From Nocardia sp. CDC159 (GTDB lineage: Bacteria; Actinomycetota; Actinomycetes; Mycobacteriales; Mycobacteriaceae), in the NCBI RefSeq assembly GCF_023740735.1, contig NZ_JAMRXH010000015.1, positions 1-64,000 on the forward strand: a DNA stretch of 64,000 nucleotides, in the 5' to 3' direction. The translations under genes were made by a program, and so were the position numbers. The notes beneath the pieces are model-generated. The model made no database searches. It was given only the letters and a program-made list of their open reading frames with translations, and was not told the DNA's origin. Of the stretch, positions 24,137 to 32,376 are shown one piece after another. The first letter of the stretch is position 1. Each line of letters begins with the position of its first letter.

Positions 24137-24859
24137 GTGAGCGACCGGTTGTACATCGACCGCGCCGCGGTCCGCGAACTCGTCGCCCTGCTGCGCGAAA
24201 TCCCGGATCTGGCAATGGATCTGCTGGACGCCACCACCCGGCAGGCCCGGCTCGGCCACCGCGAACGGCGGTGGCAACACCACTCCGGCGCCCAGCCGCT
24301 GCCGTACAACCCCGCGGCCGCCGCGGCCGCGGATCGGCTGCACGCCGCGCTCGTCTCCTGGGTGCGCCACGTCTGCGAGCATCGCGGCCTGGTCTACGCC
24401 GGTCCGACCACGACCGGCGGCCTGGCCCGCTGGCTGGACCGGCATCTGATCGCGCTGGCCATGACGCCGGGCGTGGAAGCCGCACCGGCCGAATTTCGGA
24501 TGGTCGTCACGGCCGCGACCAGAATCGTCTGCCCGCCCGCGACCGTCATCGAACTGGACACCACCAAACTGGCCCTGGCCCGCCGGAGCAGGCTCAATGC
24601 CTCCGGAATCGCCATGCTGGCAAAGGAATTGGGCGAGCAGTATCGGGGCCTCACCGTCCGGCGCATTCAGACCCTGCGCGACGCGGGCCGAATCGCACCG
24701 GTGCCCGGTCCATGGGCTCCCGACTGGCCCGACCAGTACGTGGTCGGGGACGTCCTGGACGCCCATCTCGTCCATCCGCTACGGTGCCGCCGAACAGCCA
24801 CCACGGAGTCGGCGAGTAAACAACCCACGGTCGGAATCGAAGTGCGCCGCGCCGGATGA
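24137..24859 (+). CDS. Predicted DNA-binding protein of the tail element
   Basis: A 240-residue protein with no family recognised. The C-terminal third looks like a winged or MerR-like helix-turn-helix (ASGIAMLAKELGEQYRGLT followed by VRRIQTLRDAGRIAPVP), preceded by an arginine-rich helical region. Similar proteins occur early in actinophage and prophage regions. It could be an activator of late genes, but this is inference. GTG 24137 follows a CACG spacer without an obvious ribosome site. Confidence 0.5.
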   Translation: MSDRLYIDRAAVRELVALLREIPDLAMDLLDATTRQARLGHRERRWQHHSGAQPLPYNPAAAAAADRLHAALVSWVRHVCEHRGLVYAGPTTTGGLARWLDRHLIALAMTPGVEAAPAEFRMVVTAATRIVCPPATVIELDTTKLALARRSRLNASGIAMLAKELGEQYRGLTVRRIQTLRDAGRIAPVPGPWAPDWPDQYVVGDVLDAHLVHPLRCRRTATTESASKQPTVGIEVRRAG

Positions 24860-24957
24860 TCCGGCCGCCGCGACTTCCTCCGCGTCCCCACGTTCACATC
24901 CACAGGCCGACGAGTTCTCCGGAACTCGGCGGCCTGATTCGTATCCGGAGCAATCCC

Positions 24958-25155
24958 GTGCACTACACCCTCACCCAACTCTTCGACCTGGTCGCACACG
25001 CGGCGCCGAACATGCCCCCGACCGTCGATCGCGCGCACGAGCTGATGCGCGTCCACCGCGAATGCACCGTCGATTCCTGCGCCCACAAGTGCGCCGCCTT
25101 CGAGGTCTTGATCGCCGCGCGCCATATCGTGCCCGATTCGTCGCGCCGCTACTGA
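24958..25155 (+). CDS. Small cysteine-containing protein
   Basis: A 65-residue protein. GTG 24958 has GGAG 7 bp upstream. The alternative ATG 24856, which overlaps the previous stop as ATGA, would add 34 proline-rich residues. It contains three closely spaced cysteines (ECTVDSCAHKC) that could bind a metal. No family recognised. Confidence 0.5.
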   Translation: MHYTLTQLFDLVAHAAPNMPPTVDRAHELMRVHRECTVDSCAHKCAAFEVLIAARHIVPDSSRRY

Positions 25156-25461
25156 TCGCGAAAACCGTTGCTCACCAGCCTTTTCGGCAGAAAGTTTGAC
25201 AAATCGATTCGCTTACGTGAAGCTATGTGCAGCGCCACAGTTGTGCCCACGATCCGGAAATCAACTCGGATCTCCTCCGCCACAACATCTTCCGCGCACC
25301 AATCCCGAGCACAGCCCCCGAGCTGCGGCACGCCCCCGACGAAATCCCTTAGCCCCCTTGTGTATCGGGCCGGGTCGAGCGCGCCGCAAACCCGCCTCCC
25401 CGTGTCCCGTCTCCCCAGAGCCAGCGGTCGCTAGACGGTGTAGAGCGGCGGAGGCGCCATT
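25156..25461. other. Intergenic region before the lysis cassette
   Basis: 306 bp without a supported gene. It includes a lower-GC patch (25185-25260) with TTGACA at 25196-25201, a possible -35 box, though no well-spaced -10 follows. It could hold a promoter for the lysis genes. Confidence 0.35.
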
Positions 25462-25495
25462 GCCCTACCCCCGGCCGAGCGGCCGGGGGTAGGGC
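25462..25495. terminator. Perfect 15-bp hairpin
   Basis: GCCCTACCCCCGGCC and its exact complement GGCCGGGGGTAGGGC flank a GAGC tetraloop. No T-tract. Probably terminates the early transcript. Confidence 0.65.
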
Positions 25496-25589
25496 GCACA
25501 GACCCGTCAGCCCGCCCCGCCCGGCCGTGCCTCCCGCATCTCGTCACCCCTCGAAAGCGGTTGCAGGCCAACGGAAGCCGGGGCGCCCG

Positions 25590-25626
25590 CGGCCCCACCC
25601 GCACCCCGTTCACGCGGGTGGGGCCG
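25590..25626 (+). promoter_or_regulatory. 13-bp hairpin just upstream of the lysis operon
   Basis: CGGCCCCACCCGC pairs exactly with GCGGGTGGGGCCG around an 11-base loop. It ends 8 bp before an exceptionally strong ribosome site (GAAAGGAGGTGA). It could be a terminator, an attenuator or an mRNA-stabilising 5' structure. Confidence 0.55.
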
Positions 25627-25650
25627 CCCCTGCCGAAAGGAGGTGAACAG

Positions 25651-25740
25651 ATGCTCACCCTCGCCCTCGACCTGATCGAGCTGGCCTGCAAGGTCGCCCA
25701 CATCGTCGTGCCGGTACTCCAGCGAATCCTCGCCCTGTGA
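25651..25740 (+). CDS. 29-residue hydrophobic peptide with consensus ribosome site
   Basis: ATG 25651 lies 6 bp after GAAAGGAGGTGA, an almost perfect complement of the 16S rRNA 3' end and the best ribosome site seen in the window. The peptide begins MLTLALDLIELACKVAH and ends LQRILAL. It is a single hydrophobic, amphipathic helix with one cysteine. It lies 15 bp before lysB. It could be a tiny holin or pinholin, an antimicrobial peptide, or a leader coupling translation into lysB. No family known to me. Confidence 0.6.
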   Translation: MLTLALDLIELACKVAHIVVPVLQRILAL

Positions 25741-25755
25741 CCGAAGAGAGGCCCT

Positions 25756-26520
25756 GTGATCACCGTCCTCACCTGCCGCGGCACCGGGGAACCGCTGGGT
25801 GCTTCCACCAATCTGCTGACCGCGGTGACGCGGCGACTGGACCCGGACAAATACGTCCTCGGACCCGATGTCGATTACCCCGCGAGCGTCGGACCGATCA
25901 ATCCGCGCCGGGACCTCGGCGGCTGCTCGGAACGACAGTCGGTCGAGGTGGGCGTCGTCGCGCTCGCGGCGGCGATCCGCCGCGCACCCACCAAGGTGGG
26001 CCTGCTCGGCTACAGCCTCGGCGCGCAGGTGCTGACCCGTTTCCTGGAGGCCAAGGCCCGCGGCGAATTCCCCGACTGCGAGCTGGTGTGGTCGGCCACC
26101 ATCGCCAACCCGCTACGCCGCGAGGGTGATTCGATCGACCCGAGCCCCACCGGCTTCGGCATCAACGGGCAGCGCGGCGAATGGCCAGGCGACATCTTCA
26201 CCTGGGAGGTGGCCTGCCCGCTCGATCCGATCACCTCCTGCCCCGCCGATTCGCCACTGCGCAACCTGGCCGACGCGGTCTCGGCGTTCGGCTTCGCGGA
26301 ACTGGGTGGATGGTCGCTCGATCTGGCCGATCGCCTACGCCGAAACCGCTGGCAGCCCAACCGAATCGAATGGTGGCGACATCCCATGCACGCCTGGGAC
26401 CAGTGGTCCCGCGCCGCCGCGCTGATAGAGGGCTACCTCCTCGCGGGCACGCATACCACCGCATACATCGACAACGGCTACTGCGCCCGCCTCGCCGCGA
26501 TCCTCGACGCGCACGGCTGA
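25756..26520 (+). CDS. lysB: LysB-type mycolylarabinogalactan esterase
   Basis: A 254-residue serine esterase of the actinophage LysB/cutinase-like class, which cuts mycolic acids from arabinogalactan so that phage can escape mycolate-bearing hosts. The triad is visible as Ser87 (GYSLGAQ), Asp157 (ACPLDPITSCP) and His233 (AGTHTTAYIDNGYC), spaced much as in phage D29 LysB. The presence of LysB implies that both host and targets carry mycolate. GTG 25756 follows AGAGAGG. First large gene of the lysis cassette. Confidence 0.85.
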   Translation: MITVLTCRGTGEPLGASTNLLTAVTRRLDPDKYVLGPDVDYPASVGPINPRRDLGGCSERQSVEVGVVALAAAIRRAPTKVGLLGYSLGAQVLTRFLEAKARGEFPDCELVWSATIANPLRREGDSIDPSPTGFGINGQRGEWPGDIFTWEVACPLDPITSCPADSPLRNLADAVSAFGFAELGGWSLDLADRLRRNRWQPNRIEWWRHPMHAWDQWSRAAALIEGYLLAGTHTTAYIDNGYCARLAAILDAHG

Positions 26521-26550
26521 CCGCGCGGTGCCCGACCTCAGGAAGCCCCC

Positions 26551-27384
26551 GTGACCATTTTCGGCATCGACATCTCCAACAACAACGGCCCCGATATTGA
26601 CCTGGCTCAGGTTGCCCGCGAAGGCTTTTCGTTCGTCTTCGCGAAGGTCACCGAGGGCGACTACTTCATCGACTACACCTGGCCGAGCTATCGCGACGCT
26701 GCGCGCGCCAACGGGCTGCTGCTGGCGGGCTACCACTATCTGCGCGCCGACTGCGATATCGACGCCCAGGTGGACCTGTTCCTCGAACACCTCGGCGACG
26801 CGCCGTCGATGCTCGACTTCGAGGAGAACTCCGGCGATCTGTCGACCTTCTGGGCCTTCGTCCACGCGCTGAACGCCCGCGGCCGACAGCTCAACCTGTC
26901 CTATATCCCGCGCTGGTACTGGCAGCGAATCGGCAGTCCCGATCTGTCGCGGGTGCCCGGCCTGATCCAGTCCAGCTACGTCTACGGCACCGGTTACGCG
27001 TCCGAGCTCTATCCGGGCGACGATTCGCGTTTCTGGAACGGCTTCGGCGGCAAGGCCGTCGACCTTCTGCAGTTCACCGACCGCGCCCTGGTGGCCGGGC
27101 ATCACATCGACGCCGACGCGTTCCGCGGCGGCCTCGACGACCTGCGCCGCCTGCTCGGGCTGTCCACACCACCTACCGAAGGAGCTCTCATGGCGCTGAC
27201 CGAAGCGCAGCAAGCCGACCTCTACCACAAGGTCAACGAGATCTGGGACCAACTGCTCGGCCCCGGCGGTCAGGGCTGGCCGCAACTCGGCCGCAACGCG
27301 GCGGGCCAGCACCTCACCCTGGTGGACGCCATGGCCCAGCTGTCGAGTGAACTCCGCACTGGCACCCCGGGAGCCACCGAATGA
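26551..27384 (+). CDS. lysA: GH25 endolysin (LysA)
   Basis: A 277-residue lysozyme of glycoside hydrolase family 25, cutting the MurNAc-GlcNAc bond. Asp7 (FGIDISNNNG) and Asp89/Glu91 (SMLDFEEN) mark the active site. Residues 210-277 form a short helical domain (EAQQADLYHKVNEIWDQL, then GPGGQGWPQLGRN) common at the end of actinophage endolysins and perhaps used for wall binding or holin contact. It has no signal peptide, so release depends on a holin. Its stop overlaps the next start (ATGA). Confidence 0.88.
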   Translation: MTIFGIDISNNNGPDIDLAQVAREGFSFVFAKVTEGDYFIDYTWPSYRDAARANGLLLAGYHYLRADCDIDAQVDLFLEHLGDAPSMLDFEENSGDLSTFWAFVHALNARGRQLNLSYIPRWYWQRIGSPDLSRVPGLIQSSYVYGTGYASELYPGDDSRFWNGFGGKAVDLLQFTDRALVAGHHIDADAFRGGLDDLRRLLGLSTPPTEGALMALTEAQQADLYHKVNEIWDQLLGPGGQGWPQLGRNAAGQHLTLVDAMAQLSSELRTGTPGATE

Positions 27385-27647
27385 GCGCGGGCGAGTTGGT
27401 GTCCCGCAACGCCAAGACGGTGATCTCCGCGGTCGGCGGACTGATCAACGTCCTGGCCGCGACGGCCCTCCTGTTCCACTACGCCCCCGCCGAACTGGCC
27501 GGTTTCGGCGCCGCGGCCCTCACGGCCCTGGAGGTCCTGCGCAGCGTCAACGTCTGGCTGGTCAAGAACGAGCCCCTCATCGAAGCCGCGGTAGACGCGG
27601 GCGCCGAACTGATCGAAGCCATCCAGCACCCCCGCGGAGCCGCGTGA
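27381..27647 (+). CDS. Holin-like small membrane protein
   Basis: An 88-residue protein with one or two membrane helices (TVISAVGGLINVLAATALLFHYA and LAGFGAAALTALEVLRSV) and a helical charged end. Size, position directly after lysA and overlap on both sides (ATGA, TGATG) fit a holin, which would permeabilise the membrane to release LysA. Confidence 0.7.
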   Translation: MSAGELVSRNAKTVISAVGGLINVLAATALLFHYAPAELAGFGAAALTALEVLRSVNVWLVKNEPLIEAAVDAGAELIEAIQHPRGAA

Positions 27648-28057
27648 TGCCCCTGGCCGAAACCGCCGCCCTGGCCGCCGCCACCTTCGTCGGCGGCTCG
27701 GGCGCCACCGCCTTCTTCTCCTGGCTGCGCGACCGCAAACGAATCCCGATAACCCAACTCCGCCACGAGGTCACCGCCGCCAAGGACGTCAACGACATGG
27801 CCCTGGCCACCCTGGCCCGGGTGTCGGAAGAACTCCGCGTAGTCACCCAGCGCCTGGACGCGGTGGAGGCAGCCCAGGAGGCATCGATCCGCGAATTGAA
27901 CCGCGTGACGGGACTTTTCCGGGAGGCACTCGGCGTGCTGCGAGGCGTGATAGAGGCCGCGCAGCAGGGGCGGATTCCGGAATTGCATATGTCCCGGGAA
28001 TTGATGGCCGAGGTCGAGCAGGACCACGGCACCGGCTGGCCACGCACCTACGAGTAA
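27647..28057 (+). CDS. Second holin-like/coiled-coil membrane protein
   Basis: A 136-residue protein with an N-terminal membrane helix (AALAAATFVGGSGATAFFSWL), a basic junction (RDRKRIPIT) and a long coiled coil (residues 45-110). Actinophage lysis cassettes often have such a one-helix coiled-coil protein beside the holin; it may be an antiholin or a spanin-like factor. TGATG overlap with the previous gene indicates translational coupling. Confidence 0.6.
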   Translation: MPLAETAALAAATFVGGSGATAFFSWLRDRKRIPITQLRHEVTAAKDVNDMALATLARVSEELRVVTQRLDAVEAAQEASIRELNRVTGLFREALGVLRGVIEAAQQGRIPELHMSRELMAEVEQDHGTGWPRTYE

Positions 28058-28078
28058 GAACCGAAGAAGGAGACCACT

Positions 28079-28453
28079 ATGTCCGACAAACTGGCGAATA
28101 CCAAGGCGTTCTACGACGAGGTCCGGACGGTCTTGGCCGGAAAGCTCAGGTGGGAGAGCTATCCCGGTTCCGCGCTGTCACAAGAGCTGAGGCATCAGTT
28201 CCAGCTGCTCCAGTTCGCAATCGATGCGGACGTCCGCGGCGATGCGACCGGTACCCCGACCGACGTCAACACCAAGAAGTTCGCCGCCGACCTCTACAAA
28301 GCCGGTCCCGTTGTCGAGCGGTACACCGAAGCCATGACCCCGACACAGCGAATGCTGTTCGGGGACCGTCAATCTTCTCCCTACGCGAACCGCGGGTTCG
28401 CGGGCGACCTGGTGGCGGCCCTGCAGAAGGACGATCCGACCTGGAAGCCGTGA
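28079..28453 (+). CDS. Unknown protein between lysis and toxin genes
   Basis: A 124-residue soluble, mostly helical protein. ATG 28079 follows the good ribosome site AGGAG (8-bp spacing). It has no signal, membrane helix or known motif. It sits 21 bp after the lysis cassette, so it is likely in the same transcript. It might be a tail or toxin accessory factor, but nothing in the sequence decides. Confidence 0.6.
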   Translation: MSDKLANTKAFYDEVRTVLAGKLRWESYPGSALSQELRHQFQLLQFAIDADVRGDATGTPTDVNTKKFAADLYKAGPVVERYTEAMTPTQRMLFGDRQSSPYANRGFAGDLVAALQKDDPTWKP

Positions 28454-28510
28454 TTCTTGCGGTCCCCCGCACAGCCGACCCAGCTCTTTCTGGAGACGAA
28501 CCCGCACATC

Positions 28511-29134
28511 ATGTCCGACAGGGAAATCATCGAATCGGTCACTTTCGGCGACCACCGAGCCCCCACGAACTACGTGAAAACCGATAGCGGCCAAATGGTT
28601 ACTCCCGAGTTCCTGGCCTTCATCCAACAGGCCTTGACCGGAAAACTGCCCCCCGCACCGGAACTGGACGCCATCGACCCCCAGATCAAAGCGTTGGCGG
28701 AGGAACTGTCGGCAATCCACCTTCCTGAGTGGCAGGCCCCCAACTCTCCGAAGACCGCCGAGCCCACGGTAACCGGCCTCAAACAGGCCACGCGAGTCGC
28801 GGAGTACCTCTTCAAACGAGGCGTCCGAATACATCCCGAACTCGAGCAGATCCGCTGGGTGGCAACGCCCGGCGGCCCTCCCGGCGCTTTCGACACCGGG
28901 CTGCATGTCACCAAGGACGAGAACGGCGATTGGCCCTCCCCCGATCCGGACGCCTTCTACGACATGGAGGACATCCAGGTCACCCAGACCGACGACGGCC
29001 GTTGGGTAGCCGTGCATCCGCGGGGGTTGTCGTTCGATGCGGCCACGAAGACCGAGGCATATGCGGGCGTGGTCGATCAGCTGCGTCAACGGATCGAGCG
29101 CGCCCGAAACGAGCAGCCAAACGAGAATCAGTAA
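28511..29134 (+). CDS. Unknown protein upstream of the polymorphic toxin
   Basis: A 207-residue soluble protein, acidic and proline-containing, with no recognised domain. ATG 28511 was taken although no strong ribosome site precedes it; TTG 28457 would add 18 residues and almost abut the previous gene. Its place directly before the toxin suggests a loading factor, adaptor or chaperone for it. This is inference from position only. Confidence 0.5.
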   Translation: MSDREIIESVTFGDHRAPTNYVKTDSGQMVTPEFLAFIQQALTGKLPPAPELDAIDPQIKALAEELSAIHLPEWQAPNSPKTAEPTVTGLKQATRVAEYLFKRGVRIHPELEQIRWVATPGGPPGAFDTGLHVTKDENGDWPSPDPDAFYDMEDIQVTQTDDGRWVAVHPRGLSFDAATKTEAYAGVVDQLRQRIERARNEQPNENQ

Positions 29135-29201
29135 TTCCTGATGCGGTAGCTCCAACCGTTTGCCCGATCTCGTTGGCGCCCAACTATTTCAAGGTTACGT
29201 C

Positions 29202-31256
29202 GTGTCTGATTCAAATCGAAAACCTCCGAGATCGGGCCCGTTTCTTTCCCCATTCTGGGTGGATCGGATGGCCCAATTCCAGCGAATGGCTACCGGTCCG
29301 ACGCCCGCTCGAGAAGGCGCTACGGGTACGGCGAACGAACGTCGTGTCTACACCTTCTACGACATGACTCCGGCCGGTGCAAGCCGAAGACTGGAACGCG
29401 TTTTGTCCTCCCGCGACATGGTGGCCACAGCGCAGTCGATCGCGATCGAAGCTTCGGGCCTGGACCCGATAGCCAGAGTTATTCCGCCGAGCACGCCATC
29501 TGCTCCGATGCCGGTGAGCCCGCCGAGCATTCCGGAAGGAACTCAGGTGGTCCCGCAAGAAACGTGGGACAACGGCACCCAAAGAGCACCGCTTCAATAT
29601 GAACCGAACCACAACACTATGCGTGGTGGCGGTGGCGGTGGCGGTGGCGGTGGCGGCACCTCTCCGGGCGGGAACAACCGCAACACGCCGGGCCAGTCGG
29701 GTGGCGGCGGCCAAAACGGCAGCACCCCTCCACCCGCTCAGCGCTGGGTCATCAATCCTCCTGGCCACTATGTCATCTGGGAAAACGACCACCCACGGTG
29801 GGAAGACGGCCGGGAAGTACACATCTTCCGGGACGAGAACGGCAACATCACCGGCTTCGGCTATCCGGAACCCGTCCCCGGCACTCAGGACGACGCCCGA
29901 GCCGAAAACAAACCGGCGCAGGATCACAGCGACGCCGGATCCCAGCCGAGTCCCTCCACGACGGGCAACGGCGGAGGGTCGACACCGGTTCCGAGTCAGG
30001 GCGGCAACGAGGGTCCGCGCCCCAACACCACCGCCCCCACGCCCGCCGACCCCGAAGACGCGAACCAGGAGCCGAACCCCGCTCCGCCGACCGACGCGCC
30101 CGAGAACGAGGACCCGGCCCCCGCCGACCCCGCCGCACCAGCGGAATCCGACCCGGCCCCCCAGCCGAATCAGCCCGCCGAGCTGCCACCCGAACCGGAA
30201 CCCGAAGAACCCCAACCGAAGCCAGAAGAACCACAGGAAGAACGCGGCATCGGCCAACCAGGATTCCTCGAAAGCTTGATCCCAGGATGGGGCTCCGGCC
30301 GAGCCGCAATCGACGATTTCCAAAACGGCCGGTGGGTCTGGGGAATCTTCAACACCATCATGGCAATCAGCGACTTGTTCTTGATCGGCACCATCGCCAA
30401 GGTCGGAGCGAAGGCCCTGCTCAAACTGGGCAAAATGCTCCTCGAGAGCGGAGCGGTGAAGAAAGCGATAGCCGACGCCGCTGCCGCCGCTGCCAAGAAG
30501 GCCGTTGATGCCGCCAAGGCGGTGGTCGACGGCGTCACGTCGGCCTGGAACAAAGCCGGCGAGATGGTGGCTGGAATATTCGGCGGAGGAAAAAAGAAGG
30601 CTGCCGAGGAAGCGAAGAGAGCTGAAAAGGCAGCGGCTGAGGCGCAGAGGGAAGCGGCCGAACGGCAGTGGAAAGAAGCCGCCGAAGAACGCCAGAGAAG
30701 ACTCGATGAATGGAAGAGGAAAAAGGAAGCGGGAGAGAAGGTCGACTACACACGTCGATCGCCCGAATGGAAACCGTCTGGCGACGGATTTGATGATCTC
30801 CGTTCAGACATTCAACGGATGCACGACAGCTCCCCTAATATCTCGCACACTCGGACTCTCGCGTCAGGAGAATTCGAAGCGGCTGATGGAAGTAAGATCA
30901 ACCTCCGAGCGTCCAGCGCGAAAGAGAAAACGGTAAAGCGGGAACGGAAACCATTCCCCGATGAAGCTCGTGAGCCGGTCGATAATCCAAACCGCTACGA
31001 ACACTTTACGGTCGGTGAAATCCCTCGTAACGCCGACGCCGAGCTGAAGATCCTGGAGACCCTGCGTAGTCAGCTCAAACCCGGAGCGTCGGGCAAGTTG
31101 CGAATGGTCGTCGACCTGCCGTCGGGAGATAGCAAGCTGGCGACTGAGATCGTATGCGATTCGTGTCGAGGTGTCTTGAATCAGTTCCGTCACGAATTTC
31201 CAGGCATTAGTGTGGAAATTCGTGACATGTACGGTAGAATTATCACGCCAGAGTGA
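29202..31256 (+). CDS. Polymorphic toxin with C-terminal deaminase-like domain
   Basis: A 684-residue modular toxin. Residues 1-135 are a unique N-terminal region. Residues 142-152 are polyglycine, followed by a Pro/Glu-rich linker to about 345. A pretoxin-type hydrophobic segment follows (FLESLIPGWGSGRAAIDDF, then GRWVWGIFNTIMAISDLFL), then a Lys/Ala/Glu coiled coil. The C-terminal 130 residues carry ADAELKILE (Asp612, Glu614) and VCDSCRGVLNQF (Cys652, Cys655), the DxE...CxxC zinc-site pattern of the BURPS668_1122-like toxin-deaminase clade. Likely target is a nucleic acid or nucleotide base. GTG 29202 has AAGG 7 bp upstream. No export signal. Confidence 0.7.
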   Translation: MSDSNRKPPRSGPFLSPFWVDRMAQFQRMATGPTPAREGATGTANERRVYTFYDMTPAGASRRLERVLSSRDMVATAQSIAIEASGLDPIARVIPPSTPSAPMPVSPPSIPEGTQVVPQETWDNGTQRAPLQYEPNHNTMRGGGGGGGGGGGTSPGGNNRNTPGQSGGGGQNGSTPPPAQRWVINPPGHYVIWENDHPRWEDGREVHIFRDENGNITGFGYPEPVPGTQDDARAENKPAQDHSDAGSQPSPSTTGNGGGSTPVPSQGGNEGPRPNTTAPTPADPEDANQEPNPAPPTDAPENEDPAPADPAAPAESDPAPQPNQPAELPPEPEPEEPQPKPEEPQEERGIGQPGFLESLIPGWGSGRAAIDDFQNGRWVWGIFNTIMAISDLFLIGTIAKVGAKALLKLGKMLLESGAVKKAIADAAAAAAKKAVDAAKAVVDGVTSAWNKAGEMVAGIFGGGKKKAAEEAKRAEKAAAEAQREAAERQWKEAAEERQRRLDEWKRKKEAGEKVDYTRRSPEWKPSGDGFDDLRSDIQRMHDSSPNISHTRTLASGEFEAADGSKINLRASSAKEKTVKRERKPFPDEAREPVDNPNRYEHFTVGEIPRNADAELKILETLRSQLKPGASGKLRMVVDLPSGDSKLATEIVCDSCRGVLNQFRHEFPGISVEIRDMYGRIITPE

Positions 31257-31281
31257 GCAGCGGAATGGATGGGATAGGAAG

Positions 31282-31779
31282 ATGGCGGCCGACGGTGGCG
31301 GCAACATTGCAAATATAATTCGGCATCTGTTCGAAGAGGTTGAACGTAACGACATGGACTTGAGCAGGGTGGTCGGAGCCAGCGATGAAGAAATCGATCG
31401 GATGGCTGCTGCCCAGAATGTTCCCAATGTGCCTGTCGCCTTCCGTGAGGTGCTTCGTTTGATCGGCAAGAACGAAGGCCCCTTTTTTGGCGCGATCGAT
31501 TATTTCGGCGTCAGCGGAGATTATTATGAAGCAAAAGATTTGGCACTGGAATTCTATCGAGAATTGCCCCCTGATCAAGATGTGCTAGTTGATGCAGATC
31601 ATATGCTTGTGCTGACTACCTATCAAGGTGAAGCGTGTGTCGTGATTGACGGTGCCAGCCTCGGGGAGTCCAATCCGCAAATTTTGACGCTGCTCGAAGG
31701 GGGTGAGATTATTGTTCGGGGGCGTACGGTGGTTGATTGGTTTGCCGAGGCATGTGAGAGAGTTGCAGGGTGTAGATGA
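31282..31779 (+). CDS. SUKH (SMI1/KNR4)-like immunity protein
   Basis: A 165-residue acidic protein resembling the SMI1/KNR4 (SUKH) immunity fold: PVAFREVLRLIGKNEGP, a middle region, LVDADHMLVLTTYQGEACVVIDG and a terminal helix. Placed 25 bp after the toxin, it should bind and neutralise the deaminase domain. The gene is visibly more AT-rich than its neighbours, with AT-ending codons, a sign of recent acquisition as is usual for toxin/immunity ends. The ribosome site (AGGAAG) is very close to ATG 31282. Confidence 0.65.
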   Translation: MAADGGGNIANIIRHLFEEVERNDMDLSRVVGASDEEIDRMAAAQNVPNVPVAFREVLRLIGKNEGPFFGAIDYFGVSGDYYEAKDLALEFYRELPPDQDVLVDADHMLVLTTYQGEACVVIDGASLGESNPQILTLLEGGEIIVRGRTVVDWFAEACERVAGCR

Positions 31780-31810
31780 TTTTGGATAATAATAGTATTT
31801 TTTTGAAAAG

Positions 31811-31839
31811 TTGACACCAAACTTTTGCGGGGGTATCGC
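31811..31839 (+). promoter_or_regulatory. Promoter of the tail operon
   Basis: TTGACA (31811-31816) and TATCGC (31834-31839) are separated by exactly 17 bp in an AT-rich gap (31780-31830), about 25 bp before the first tail gene. This is a housekeeping-type promoter placed to drive the structural operon independently of the toxin. Confidence 0.6.
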
Positions 31840-31864
31840 TCCGATTGTGTGAAAGGGGGTGAAT

Positions 31865-32302
31865 ATGTCTGAAAAGATCACGTACCCGGATATCGAGAAG
31901 GCTCTGACCGACTACCTGTTGACGCAGTTTGCCGCGCTCGCGGAGCCCGCGAAGGTGGTTGTGAGAATGCCTGAATCGCGGCCACCGCGGGTTGTCCGCG
32001 TAGCTCGCAACGATCGGAAGCTGCGAAGCGACAGGGAAGATTTTGAAGGGCTGCGTGGGCCGGAGCGGATCGTCGACCGTCCCCGCGTGGTCTTCGAATG
32101 CTATGACGATTCCGGTGCAGCCGCGGAACTGGCGGGGAAGGTTCGTACCATCCTTGCCGCTGCCGCTCCCGGCTATATCGGCCAGGTCTGGTGCGACTAC
32201 ATCGAGGATGTCGGTGTCGAGAACAGCACCGACTCGGTGACGGCCGCCCCGCGGTATCTCGTCACCACCGACCTATACGTGCGAGGCACCGTACTCGCGT
32301 AA
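31865..32302 (+). CDS. Tail terminator-like protein
   Basis: A 145-residue protein at the head of the tail operon. Its position just before the tail tube gene, its length and the pattern (an N-terminal helix, then RPRVVFECYDDSGAAAELA and YLVTTDLYVRG strands) fit the tail terminator/head-tail completion protein of long-tailed phages, which caps the tube. In a headless particle this cap would finish the tail. ATG 31865 follows AAAGGGGGTG. Confidence 0.6.
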   Translation: MSEKITYPDIEKALTDYLLTQFAALAEPAKVVVRMPESRPPRVVRVARNDRKLRSDREDFEGLRGPERIVDRPRVVFECYDDSGAAAELAGKVRTILAAAAPGYIGQVWCDYIEDVGVENSTDSVTAAPRYLVTTDLYVRGTVLA

Positions 32303-32376
32303 CTCCCCTGCGGGAGAACACAACTGAATACACCTCATCCCAACGGGCCTGCGCAACAATCCCGAAGGGAATGGCT

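Noticed and set aside
25168..25434. Open frame of 88 codons before the lysis cassette
   Set aside because: Serine/arginine-rich composition typical of non-coding frames, no ribosome site and no recognisable domain.
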